Shown: one piece after another, positions 33,209-42,014 of the stretch | Position numbering within the stretch: position 1 is the first letter of the stretch | Layout: the number at the start of each line of letters is the position of its first letter | Position numbers and translations under genes: made by a program | Notes under the pieces: model-generated | Told to the model about the DNA's origin: nothing | What the model saw: the letters and a program-made list of their open reading frames with translations, nothing else | The model's database searches: none | Source: Streptomyces rubellomurinus | Lineage (GTDB): Bacteria; Actinomycetota; Actinomycetes; Streptomycetales; Streptomycetaceae | Direction: 5' to 3' | DNA length: 64,000 nt | Assembly (NCBI RefSeq): GCF_000961885.1 | Contig: NZ_JZKH01000013.1 | Location: 56,141-120,140, forward strand

Positions 33209-33937
33209 CTAGGCGGCCCGTTCCGCGGGCTCCTCCTCGACGATCCGCCCGTCCCGGAGCTCGATCACCCGGTCGGCGAGCCCCATCAGCGTCGGGTCGT
33301 GGGTGGCGACCAGCACGGTCACGCCCTCGCTGCGCACCACCGCGCGCAGCAGCTCCATGATCGAGCGGCCGGTCTCGGAGTCCAGCTGCCCGGTCGGCTC
33401 GTCGGCGATGATCAGCGCCGGCTCGTTGGCGAGTGCCCGGGCGATGGCGACGCGCTGCTGCTGGCCGCCGGAGAGCTCGCCCGGGCGCTGGTTGGCGTGG
33501 TCGGCCAGTCCGACGAGGGCGAGCAGGGTGTGCGCGCGCTCCTCGCGCTCGGCGGGCGCGACCTTGCGCAGCCGCATCGGCACGCCGACGTTCTCGGCGG
33601 CGGTGAGCATCGGGATCAGGCCGAAGGACTGGAAGACGAAGCCGATCCGCTCCCGGCGCAGGGCGAGCCGGCCGTCCTCGTCGAGCCCGGCGAGGTCGGT
33701 GCCGTCCAGGGCGATGCTGCCGCCGGTCGCCGTGTCCAGACCGCCGACCAGGTTGAGCAGGGTGGTCTTGCCGGAGCCGGACCGGCCCTTGAGCGCGGTG
33801 AGTTCGCCGCGGCCGATGGTGAAGGAGACCCCGCGCAGGGCGTGCACGGCCCGGTCGCCCGTACCGAAGCTGCGCCGGAGGTCGGTCACGGTCACCATCG
33901 GCGTGGTGCTGGCGTCGGCGGCCTGGTCCTGCGTCAT
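33209..33937 (-). CDS. ABC transporter ATP-binding protein (LolD/MacB type)
   Basis: 242-aa nucleotide-binding subunit. Walker A GRSGSGKTT (51-59), Q-loop FQSFG, signature LSGGQ (155-159), Walker B ALIIADE (174-180) and H-loop His213 are complete, and the IRGVSF/RRERIGFVFQ layout is that of MacB/LolD/FtsE ATPases serving FtsX-type permeases. It is divergent from two large FtsX-like permeases (34330 and 37689), the likely partners, which are also followed by their own ATPase. This makes a mechanotransmission-type exporter or lipoprotein-release system; the substrate is unknown. Confidence 0.9.
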   Translation of the reverse strand: MTQDQAADASTTPMVTVTDLRRSFGTGDRAVHALRGVSFTIGRGELTALKGRSGSGKTTLLNLVGGLDTATGGSIALDGTDLAGLDEDGRLALRRERIGFVFQSFGLIPMLTAAENVGVPMRLRKVAPAEREERAHTLLALVGLADHANQRPGELSGGQQQRVAIARALANEPALIIADEPTGQLDSETGRSIMELLRAVVRSEGVTVLVATHDPTLMGLADRVIELRDGRIVEEEPAERAA

Positions 33938-34329
33938 GCGGCGTCCCCCTGTGGGCGTGTCTGTCCGGCTCTACGGCTGGGGCGGCTCCGCGGGTTCACG
34001 CGCCCGGGAGGGAAATCCGCGGAGGCGTGACGCCCCCTCCCGGGGAGGGCGGCGGGGCCGTACTTATGAGGTGTCCATGGCGTATTGGCGGCGGCCCTGC
34101 GCGAGGGTGCTTCCAATGAAAGGAATTTGCTCACTACTTACTTGCTTCGCGCAAGTCCCTTCCGTTTCCGGATCACATCTGACAGCATCGTCCGCTATCC
34201 GGTGATCAAATGCCGGAGTTCACCGCATCGGTATGCCCGAAGAGTGTCCATCTGTGGCCGAGTCGTGCTCGGATCGGATCGATGGGCGGGCCGGGATCGT
34301 TACCGGAGAAGTCCCGGGGGAGGAACCTG
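33938..34329. promoter_or_regulatory. divergent promoter region of the ABC locus
   Basis: 392 bp between the divergent ATPase and permease genes, with AT content above the surroundings. It contains the inverted repeat ACTTGC-N5-GCAAGT (34140-34156). No ORF here has good coding character. Promoters of both transcription units must lie here, but no -10/-35 pair stands out. Confidence 0.45.
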
Positions 34330-37300
34330 ATGCTCGGCTTCGTCGTGCGTCGACTGCGCGGGCGACTGCCGCTGGCCGCCGCCGTCCTGCTCGCGGTCCT
34401 GATCACCACGGCCGTGCTGACCGCGCTGGTGGCGTTCAACGCCAGCGTCGGCCAGGCCGGTCTGCGGCAGTCGCTGCAGGGTCAGGGCCACACCCGCACC
34501 ACCGTCGTGGTCACCGCGGAGCACGGGCTCGACACCCGGGCCAAGGACGAGCAGGCGCTGGCCGACTACCGCGCCGCCCTGTTCGGGGACCTGCCGGTCC
34601 GCACCGACACCCTGCTGCGCAGCCGCTCGTACGGCCTGCCGGCGGCCGGCGGCGCCGCCGACGCCGCGCCCGCCGCGTCCGCCCCCGCGGCCCCCGCCGC
34701 GTCCACCCCCGCGACCCCCGCCGGTCCGGGCCGCGACGCGCAGCCCGACCTGACCGTCCTCGCCGACCTCGACCGCGCCAAGGTCCGCCTGGTCTCCGGC
34801 GCCTGGCCCGCCGCCGCCACCGCGCCCGTCCGCTCCGCCGCCCCCCAGGCCGCCGTCCCGCAGGCCCTGCTGGCCCGGCTCGGCCTGACCGAGCGGTCCC
34901 TGCCCGCCGACGTCCCCCTCGCGGACCGGCTGGGCGGCGACCAGCTCACCGTGCGGATCACCGGCGTCTACCGGGCGATCGACCCGGCCGACCCGTACTG
35001 GCGCACGGACCCGGTCGGCGGCCGCGAGGTCGACATCCGCGCGTTCACCACCTACGGCCCGGTGATGGTCGACCAGAGCGCCTTCACCGCCGCCGGACTG
35101 GTGCAGAGCAGCCGCGGCTGGGTGCTCGACGCCGACTTCGGGGGCATCGACCAGCCGACCGCCGGGGCGATCGGCGACCGCGCCCAGCGCCTCGGCGACG
35201 AGCTGCGGACCCGGGCCTCGCTCAACTCCCAGACCGAACTGCCCGACGTCATGCACGAGTTGTCCTCCGGCATGATGGTCGCCCGGACCACCCTGCTGAT
35301 CGGCGCCCTGCAACTCGCCGTCCTCGCCGCGGCCGCCCTGCTGCTGGTCGTCCACCTGATCGCCGCCCGGCAGGAGGGCGAGAACGAACTGCTCGCCGCC
35401 CGCGGCGCCTCGGGCGCCCGGCTCGGCGCCTTCACCGGCCTCGAATCGCTGCTGCTCGCCCTGCCCGCCGCGCTGCTCGCGCCGCTGCTGACCCCGCTGC
35501 TGGTCCGCGCCCTGGCCGGCTTCGGCACCGGCCACCAGGTGCACCTGGACACCGGCGTCAGCTGGACGCTCTGGCCGGTCGCCCTGCTCTGCGCGCTCGC
35601 CTCCATCACGCTGGCCACCGTGCCCGGCCTGCTGCGCGGCGCCGGCGCCGCCCTGCGCCGCAAGGCCGGCCGCCGCCAGGCCGTGGTCTCCGGCATCGCC
35701 CGCAACGGCGGCGACCTCGCCGTGCTCGCCCTGGCCGCGCTCGCCTACCAGCAGCTCAGCCAGTACGGCAGCGGCATGTCCGCCGACTCCTCCGGCGACC
35801 TGGGCGTGGACCTGCTGCTCGTCGCCACCCCGACCCTCGCGCTGTGCGCCGGCACCCTGGTGGTGCTGCGCCTGCTGCCCTTCGCCGCCCGGCTCGGCGC
35901 CCGGACGGCCGCCCGCGGCCGCGGCCTCGGCCCCGCCCTGGTCGGCTGGCAGCTGGCCCGCCGCCCCGCCCGCGCCACCGGGCCCGTGCTGCTGCTGGTG
36001 ATGGCCGTGGCCACCGGCGTGCTCGCCCTCGGCCAGCACGCCACCTGGACCGGCTCGCAGCGCGACCAGGCCGCCTTCGGCACCGCCGGCGGCCTGCGGA
36101 TCACCGGCTCGCACAACGCGGTGATGGGCCAGGGCGGCCGCTACGGCGCCCTGCCCGGCGGCGACCGGATCGTCCCCGTCGTCCGCGAGGAGCAGTCGCT
36201 GCCGAACGGCAAGGGCCAGCTGCTCGCCGTCGACGCCAAGGCCTTCGCCGAGCGCGTCCCCGTCCGCGACGACCTGCTGGACGGGCACGGCCGGGACGAA
36301 CTGTTCGCGCCGCTCGCCGAGCCCGCCCCCGCCGGGGCGGCCGCCGGACTGCCGCTGCCCGGCCGCCCGCTGCGGATCGACGCCGACCTGACCGTCAGCC
36401 AGGCGGAGCGGCCCCAGCAGGGCTTCGGGTCGTTCTCCCTCGCCGTCCACCCCGAGGTCCGGCTGCTGCTGCGCGACCGCTTCGGCTTCGTGCACAAGGT
36501 CCCGTTCCCCACCCTGCCGTTCGACGGCGACGTGCACGCCTCGGTCGCGCTCGGCCCCCTGGTCGACGCCCCGGTCGGCGCGGCCGCCGCGCCGCTGACC
36601 GTGGTCGGCGCGACCGTCACCTTCAGCGACCGGATGGACGGCGTCGTCACCGTGCACCGCCTCGCCGTCTCCGACACCGCGGACGGCCCCGCCACCGCCG
36701 TCCCCGTCCCCGCCGGCTTCGGCTGGACCGCGACCTCCCCCGCCGTCCGCGCCTCCGGCGCCACCGGCGGCGCCGCACCCGGCCCCGCCGCCCGCCTCGA
36801 CCCGGAGACCACCGACGCCGACCGGCTGTTCAGCCTCCGGTACCGCTTCGCCAACGGCGTCGGCAGCAGCCTGCGGGCCATCCTCGCCCCGGCCGGCGCG
36901 ACCGCCCCGACCGCCGTCGGCGGCGTCGCCACCCACGACTACCTGCGCACCATCGGCGCCGGCGTCGGCGACACCGTCCAGGTGCCGTTCTCCGGGGCCG
37001 TGCTCCCGGTCAAGGTCACCGCCGCCGTCGAGGCCGTGCCGGTGGCCGGCCGCAGCGCCCTGGTCGTCGACCTCGGCACCGCCGCCCGGCTGCTCGCCGC
37101 CCAGGGCAACGACCTGCCCACCCGCACCGAGTGGTGGCTGCCCGCCACCGGCCCCGGCGACCGGACCCCCGCCGAGGCCGCCGCCGCCCTGCGCGCCGCC
37201 CCCGGCGCCCAGGACCTCCAGCTCGACGACGAGACGGCCGCCGCCCTGCTCGACGACCCGGTCGGCGCCGCCCCGCAGAGCGCGCTGCTGGTCATCGCGA

Positions 37301-37692
37301 TCGTCACCGCCGTGCTCGCCGCCATCGGCTTCGCCGCCGCCGCGGCCGGCTCCGCCCACGAGCGCTCCCGGGACTCCGCCCTGCTGTTCGCCCTCGGCGC
37401 CCCCCGCCGCCAGGTCGCGCGCACCGTCGCCGCCGAACAGGCGCTGCTGGTCGCCCTCGGCGGCGCGGTCGGCCTCGCCCTCGGCGCCCTGCTCGTCCGC
37501 CTGATCGTCCCGTACGTGGTGCTCACCTCCGCCGCCCGCCGGCCCACGCCCGAGGCGCTGGTCGAACTGCCGGTGGGCCGGACACTGCTGCTCACGGCCG
37601 CGATCGCCGTCGTCCCGCTGCTGTCGGCCTTCCTCATCGGACGCCGCCGTCGAGACGTGGCCGCCCGGCTGCGCCACGTGGAGGAGATGTGA
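34330..37692 (+). CDS. FtsX-like ABC transporter permease (large)
   Basis: 1120-aa permease. An N-terminal membrane helix (LPLAAAVLLAVLITTAVLTA) is followed by an extracytoplasmic domain of about 280 residues. A central block of helices carries FtsX motifs (RTTLLIGALQLAVLAAAALL with RQEGENELLAARGASGARLG), a second long extracytoplasmic domain covers about residues 590-1000, and a C-terminal FtsX block ends the protein (AAAAGSAHERSRDSALLFAL then GAPRRQVARTVAAEQALLVA). This resembles the duplicated FtsX/MacB architecture of actinobacterial exporters. GGGGGAGG lies 6 nt before ATG 34330. The stop overlaps the next permease by 4 nt. Confidence 0.88.
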   Translation: MLGFVVRRLRGRLPLAAAVLLAVLITTAVLTALVAFNASVGQAGLRQSLQGQGHTRTTVVVTAEHGLDTRAKDEQALADYRAALFGDLPVRTDTLLRSRSYGLPAAGGAADAAPAASAPAAPAASTPATPAGPGRDAQPDLTVLADLDRAKVRLVSGAWPAAATAPVRSAAPQAAVPQALLARLGLTERSLPADVPLADRLGGDQLTVRITGVYRAIDPADPYWRTDPVGGREVDIRAFTTYGPVMVDQSAFTAAGLVQSSRGWVLDADFGGIDQPTAGAIGDRAQRLGDELRTRASLNSQTELPDVMHELSSGMMVARTTLLIGALQLAVLAAAALLLVVHLIAARQEGENELLAARGASGARLGAFTGLESLLLALPAALLAPLLTPLLVRALAGFGTGHQVHLDTGVSWTLWPVALLCALASITLATVPGLLRGAGAALRRKAGRRQAVVSGIARNGGDLAVLALAALAYQQLSQYGSGMSADSSGDLGVDLLLVATPTLALCAGTLVVLRLLPFAARLGARTAARGRGLGPALVGWQLARRPARATGPVLLLVMAVATGVLALGQHATWTGSQRDQAAFGTAGGLRITGSHNAVMGQGGRYGALPGGDRIVPVVREEQSLPNGKGQLLAVDAKAFAERVPVRDDLLDGHGRDELFAPLAEPAPAGAAAGLPLPGRPLRIDADLTVSQAERPQQGFGSFSLAVHPEVRLLLRDRFGFVHKVPFPTLPFDGDVHASVALGPLVDAPVGAAAAPLTVVGATVTFSDRMDGVVTVHRLAVSDTADGPATAVPVPAGFGWTATSPAVRASGATGGAAPGPAARLDPETTDADRLFSLRYRFANGVGSSLRAILAPAGATAPTAVGGVATHDYLRTIGAGVGDTVQVPFSGAVLPVKVTAAVEAVPVAGRSALVVDLGTAARLLAAQGNDLPTRTEWWLPATGPGDRTPAEAAAALRAAPGAQDLQLDDETAAALLDDPVGAAPQSALLVIAIVTAVLAAIGFAAAAAGSAHERSRDSALLFALGAPRRQVARTVAAEQALLVALGGAVGLALGALLVRLIVPYVVLTSAARRPTPEALVELPVGRTLLLTAAIAVVPLLSAFLIGRRRRDVAARLRHVEEM

Positions 37693-40487
37693 CCACCGAG
37701 GCCGGCACCACCGTGCCCACCCCCCGGGCCGACCACCGGCCGGCGCCCTGGGTCCGCACCCGGCTGCGCGCCACGCCGCTGGCCGCCCTGCTCATGGCGG
37801 CGCTCGCGTTCGTCACCGTCTTCCTCGCGGCCGCCTTCCCGCGGCTGTCGGACCGCAGCACCGACAGCGCGCTGCGCGAGTTCACCCGCAGGATCGGCGT
37901 CAACGCGACCAGCCTGGAGGCCGTCGCCCAGGCCGCCCCCACCGAGGCCGCCGCCGACCTGCGGGCGACGCGGGACCGGCTGGTCGGCGAGATCGGGCCG
38001 AACCTGCGGCTCAGCCAGGACGGCCAGGTCCACGGCATCCGGGTCAAGCAGGACCGCGGGATGTGGAACAAGGGCTACGCCCGGCTCTCCGAGGACTCGC
38101 CGCCGGTGCTCGGCCTGCTCTACCTGAACGGCCTCACCGAGCACGCCGCCCTCACCGCCGGCAGCTGGCCCGCCGCCGGCGCCGGGCCCGTGCAGATCGC
38201 GGTCAGCGCGGAGTCCGCCGCCACCATCGGCATCAAGCTCGGCGACGTCGTCGACGGCGGGAACCTCGGCACCGGCCCGATCACGGCCACCGTCGTCGGC
38301 CTCTACCGCGTCGACGACCCGCAGGACCCGCTCTGGGAGAACCTCGGCTGCCCCGTCCGGGCCTGCCTCGACGGGACGCCCAGCAAGCTGCACTGGCGCA
38401 CCACCGGCTTCGTCGCCGGCGACGCACTGCCGCAGCTGCTCAGCTGGGGCGGCGGCGGACAGGACTTCTGGCGGCTGCCGGTCGACACCGGCGCGCTGCG
38501 CGCCGACCAGCTCGACCGGACCCGCGACACCGTCGCCTCCTACCTGGCCGGCCGGGGCGCCGGCACGCTCGCCCGGGTCACCAACCGGGCGGACCTGCAC
38601 GTCGTCTCCCAGCTGCCCGACGTCCTCCAGCGGGCCCGCGCCCGCCAGCAGGCCGTCGCGCCGCTGTCCGCGATCGGGCCGGTCGGCGTCGCCGGTGTCG
38701 CCACCGTGGTGCTCTGCCTCGCCGCCGCCCTGAGTGCCGACCGGCGCACCGGCGAGATCCGGCTGCTGCGGGCCCGCGGCGGCTCGCGCGGCGGCGTGCT
38801 GCTGCGGCTGCTCGGCGAAGGCGCGGTCACCGTGCTGCCCGCCGCCGCGCTCGCCACCGCACTCGCCCTGGTGCTGCTGCCCACCCCCCGGTGGGGCAAC
38901 GCGGTGCTCGCCGCGCTGGCCGCCACCCTGCTCGCCCTGCTGGCCTTCCCCGCCCGGGCCGCGCTGCTCCGGTCCCGGCCGCGGGCGGCCGGCGGCCGGC
39001 GCCGCCTGGTCGGCGAACTCGCCGTCCTCGCCGTCACCGCGGCCGCCGTGGCCGAGGTCCGCCGCCGCGGGGTCGCCGCGAGCGGCGCCGACCTGGACCC
39101 GCTGCTGGTGCTCGCCCCATTGTTGCTCGCGCTCAGCGGCGGCCTGGTGCTGGCCCGCGTCCAGCCGCTCCTGGTCGGCCGGTTCGCCGCGCTCGCCCGG
39201 CGCGGCCGGGGCCTGATCGGCTTCCTCGGGCTCGCCCGCGCCGCCCGCGACAACGCCGGCCGCCGCCGGCCGTCCGTGCTGCCGCTGCTCGCCCTGCTGA
39301 TCGCCGTCACCACGACCGGCTTCGGCGCCACCGTCCTCGACACCGTCGACCACGCCCGCACCCGGGCCGCCCGGCTCGCCACCGGCGGGGACGCGGCCGT
39401 CACCGTCCCGATCTACGCCACCCTGCCCGAGGCCTTCACCAAGGCCGCGGGCGAACTGCCCGGCGTCGACGCGGCCACCGGCCTGTGGGTCGAGCCGACC
39501 GCCCTGTTCATCGGCGGCGACGGGGACACCACCAGGGCCGTCCTGGTGGTCGCCGAACCGACCGCCTACGCCGAGATCGCCCGCAGCCTCGGCGCCGGCG
39601 CCTTCGACCCGGCGAAGCTCGCCGGCACCCCCGGCGGTCCGGACACCCCGGTGCCCGCCCTGTTCAGCCGCGACCTCGCCAAGCGGCTCGCCACCGGCCC
39701 CGCCCGGGTGCGCACCCCCAACGGGGGCCAACTGCGCACCACCGTCGCCGGAACGATCGCCCGCACCCCCGCCCTGCCCGACCCGGGCCAGCCCTTCGTG
39801 GTCGTCCCGGCCGGCCCCGCCGCCGAGCGGCTGCCCGAGCTGAAGCGGACCAACAAGTGGATCGCCACCGGCGACATCGACCCCGGGCAGCTGCGCGGCC
39901 TGGTCGCCGAGCACGGCCTGACCGCGGCCACCGGCATGGCCAAGCTGATCGGCGACGTCGCCCAGGCGGCCGGCAAGTCCAGCGACGGACTGCCGCCCGG
40001 CTACGCCGTGCACAGCAGCCGGGAGGCCGCCGCCGCGCTCGCCGACGACCCGCTCCAGCGCGCGGCCGGGTCGATGTTCTGGTACGCGGGCCTCGCCGGC
40101 GGCGGATTCGCTCTGCTCGCCGTCCTGCTGACGCTCCTGCGGGCCGCCCCCGACCGCACCGCGCTGCTCGCCCGGCTGCGCACCATGGGCCTGCGGCCGC
40201 GCCAGGGGCTGGCGCTGATCGTCGCCGAGACGCTGCCGCAGACGCTGGCGGCGGCGGTCGGCGGCGGGCTGGTCGCCCTGGCGGCGGTCGCGCTGATCGG
40301 GTCGGCCTTCGACCTCTCGGCCCTGGTCGGCGCCAAGGTCGCCGAGACGCTGGAACCGGTGGTCACGCCGGTGCTGCTGCCCACCGCCGGACTGGCGCTG
40401 GTGGTCTGCCTCGGCGTGCTGCTGGAGACGGCGATCTCCGGGCGGCGCCAGATCGCCACCGAACTGCGGGCGGGGGAGCAGGCATGA
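37689..40487 (+). CDS. FtsX-like ABC transporter permease
   Basis: 932-aa permease that starts at GTG 37689, overlapping the previous stop (GTGA), so the two are co-translated. One N-terminal helix (LAALLMAALAFVTVFLAAAF), a periplasmic-type domain to about residue 330, then an FtsX block (SADRRTGEIRLLRARGGSRG), more helices, a second exported domain, and a final FtsX block (APDRTALLARLRTMGLRPRQ then GLALIVAETLPQTLAAAVGG). It probably forms a heterodimer with the 1120-aa subunit and works with one of the flanking ATPases. Confidence 0.87.
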   Translation: MTTEAGTTVPTPRADHRPAPWVRTRLRATPLAALLMAALAFVTVFLAAAFPRLSDRSTDSALREFTRRIGVNATSLEAVAQAAPTEAAADLRATRDRLVGEIGPNLRLSQDGQVHGIRVKQDRGMWNKGYARLSEDSPPVLGLLYLNGLTEHAALTAGSWPAAGAGPVQIAVSAESAATIGIKLGDVVDGGNLGTGPITATVVGLYRVDDPQDPLWENLGCPVRACLDGTPSKLHWRTTGFVAGDALPQLLSWGGGGQDFWRLPVDTGALRADQLDRTRDTVASYLAGRGAGTLARVTNRADLHVVSQLPDVLQRARARQQAVAPLSAIGPVGVAGVATVVLCLAAALSADRRTGEIRLLRARGGSRGGVLLRLLGEGAVTVLPAAALATALALVLLPTPRWGNAVLAALAATLLALLAFPARAALLRSRPRAAGGRRRLVGELAVLAVTAAAVAEVRRRGVAASGADLDPLLVLAPLLLALSGGLVLARVQPLLVGRFAALARRGRGLIGFLGLARAARDNAGRRRPSVLPLLALLIAVTTTGFGATVLDTVDHARTRAARLATGGDAAVTVPIYATLPEAFTKAAGELPGVDAATGLWVEPTALFIGGDGDTTRAVLVVAEPTAYAEIARSLGAGAFDPAKLAGTPGGPDTPVPALFSRDLAKRLATGPARVRTPNGGQLRTTVAGTIARTPALPDPGQPFVVVPAGPAAERLPELKRTNKWIATGDIDPGQLRGLVAEHGLTAATGMAKLIGDVAQAAGKSSDGLPPGYAVHSSREAAAALADDPLQRAAGSMFWYAGLAGGGFALLAVLLTLLRAAPDRTALLARLRTMGLRPRQGLALIVAETLPQTLAAAVGGGLVALAAVALIGSAFDLSALVGAKVAETLEPVVTPVLLPTAGLALVVCLGVLLETAISGRRQIATELRAGEQA

Positions 40488-40563
40488 GGCCCGCTCGGCC
40501 GTCCGGCCCGAGCGGACGGACGGCCCCCCACGAGATGAAACGCAAGCGCAAGCGGACAGTGCC

Positions 40564-40595
40564 GACAGCGCGGACAGCGCGGACAGCGCGGACAG
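40564..40595 (+). repeat. 9-bp tandem repeat before the second ATPase
   Basis: GACAGCGCG is repeated three times plus five bases (40564-40595) in the 127-bp spacer between the second permease and the GTG of the ATPase, about 20 bp before the AGGAG-like site. It could tune spacing or be slippage-prone. Confidence 0.65.
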
Positions 40596-40614
40596 TCGAG
40601 ACAGGAGACGCCAG

Positions 40615-41607
40615 GTGAGGACCACCCCCCAGGAGGAGCGCCGGGCCGCCGAGGCCCCCAGCCTGCAGGAGCTCCGGCAGCGGGCCCTCGCCGCCGCCGC
40701 GCCCAAGGCGCACGGCGCGGACGCCGCCATCGTCTGCGACCGGCTGGTACGGATCTTCAGCGCCGAGGGCGTCGAGGTGCAGGCCCTCCAGGGCCTCGAA
40801 CTGACCATCCAGCAGGGCGACCTGGTGGCCCTGGTCGGAGCCTCCGGCAGCGGCAAGTCGACCCTGCTGACCATCCTCGCCGGGCTCGACGTGCCCACCG
40901 CCGGCACCGCCACGGTGGCCGGCCGCGACCTGCTGGAGATGTCCGCCAAGGAGCGGCTGCGCTACCGGCGCGAGGTGGTCGGCTTCATCTGGCAGCAGAC
41001 CGCCCGCAACCTGCTGCCCTTCCTCACCGCCGCCGAGAACATCGCCCTGCCCATGCAGCTGCGCGGCCGCCGCTCCGGAGGCCTCGGCGCGAAGCAGCAG
41101 ACCGCCCGGGTCGCCGAGTTGATGGAGGCGCTGGAGATCGGCGACCTCGCCCGCCGGAAGCCCGGCGAGCTGTCCGGCGGCCAGCAGCAGCGGGTGGCGA
41201 TCGCGGTGGCGATGGCCAACAACCCGCCGGTGCTGCTCGCCGACGAGCCCACCGGCGAGCTGGACTCCGAGACCGCCGGGGTGATCTTCGAGTCCTTCCG
41301 CACCGTCAACCGGGAGCTGGGCGCCACCGTCGTCATCGTCACCCACGACCCGATGGTCGCGGGCGAGGTCCGCCGCACGGTCGCGATCCGGGACGGGCGC
41401 ACCAGCAGCGAGGTGCTGCGCCGCACCGTGACGGACGAGCACGGCGAGGAGTCGATCAACGAGCGCGAGTACGTGATGCTGGACCGCACCGGGCGGGTCC
41501 AACTGCCGGTCAAGTTCCTGGAGGCGCTGGGGATGGAGCACCGGGTCGCCGTCGACCTCGCGGCCGACCACATCGAGGTCCGGCCGGACGACCTGGCGGG
41601 GCACTGA
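40615..41607 (+). CDS. ABC ATPase with C-terminal AbrB-like hairpin domain
   Basis: 330-aa MacB-type ATPase, about 100 residues longer than usual. The NBD is complete: Walker A GASGSGKST (75-83), signature LSGGQ (186-190), Walker B VLLADE (206-211) and H-loop His244; the residue after the Q-loop is unusual (FIWQQTARNLLPF). After the NBD, residues about 285-325 (EYVMLDRTGRVQLPVKFLEA then LGMEHRVAVDLAADHIEVRP) follow the swapped-hairpin AbrB/SpoVT pattern (D-x2-GR-x-x-(I/L)P, LG, beta hairpin). It ends a three-gene operon with the two permeases. The extension may dimerise or sense rather than bind DNA; that is inference. Confidence 0.88.
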   Translation: MRTTPQEERRAAEAPSLQELRQRALAAAAPKAHGADAAIVCDRLVRIFSAEGVEVQALQGLELTIQQGDLVALVGASGSGKSTLLTILAGLDVPTAGTATVAGRDLLEMSAKERLRYRREVVGFIWQQTARNLLPFLTAAENIALPMQLRGRRSGGLGAKQQTARVAELMEALEIGDLARRKPGELSGGQQQRVAIAVAMANNPPVLLADEPTGELDSETAGVIFESFRTVNRELGATVVIVTHDPMVAGEVRRTVAIRDGRTSSEVLRRTVTDEHGEESINEREYVMLDRTGRVQLPVKFLEALGMEHRVAVDLAADHIEVRPDDLAGH

Positions 41608-41617
41608 CCGCTGACGG

Positions 41618-41863
41618 TCAGTCCTCGCCGCCCGTCCGCGGGAAGAGGCCGCTGCCCTCGGCGTCCGTACGGAGGCCGAGGGCGTCGCGGTCGGCGCGCG
41701 GGGTGTGCGGAGTGCGCGGGGTGTCGGGGGTGCGCCGGGCGTACGGGGTGCGCCGCGCGCGGGGGGCGTGCCGGGTGGGGGAGGTGCAGTGGGCGAAGAC
41801 CAGCAGGGCGCCGGCCGCGCCGGCCAGGATGCCCAGCGCGGTCAGGACGCGTAGCCAGGTCAT
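41618..41863 (-). CDS. small single-span membrane protein
   Basis: 81-aa protein: one N-terminal hydrophobic helix (TWLRVLTALGILAGAAGALL) followed by a basic Arg/Pro/Thr-rich stretch with short internal repeats (RRTPYARRTPDTPRTPHTPR) and an acidic end (GLFPRTGGED). ATG 41863 has GGAGG 8 nt upstream. It is convergent with the ABC ATPase, with stops 10 bp apart. Family unknown; it could equally be a low-complexity orphan, but start site and helix support expression. Confidence 0.5.
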   Translation of the reverse strand: MTWLRVLTALGILAGAAGALLVFAHCTSPTRHAPRARRTPYARRTPDTPRTPHTPRADRDALGLRTDAEGSGLFPRTGGED

Positions 41864-42014
41864 GGTGGTGCCTCCGGGGGACGGTGCGAGGGAACGCCGC
41901 CGCAGCTGTATCGGCAGTTCGGCCCGCACGGTCGAGCTGTCCACGCCGGTTCTTCCCGCGGGCTGCCGCGCGAGCGGTCGTCCGCGCGGGCGCTCGACGC
42001 GTCCGAGGGGCGCG

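Noticed and set aside
34233..40487. 2084-aa plus-strand ORF
   Set aside because: Its first two thirds are an out-of-frame, Arg/Pro-rich shadow of the 1120-aa permease; only the last part (from 37689) is the real second permease.
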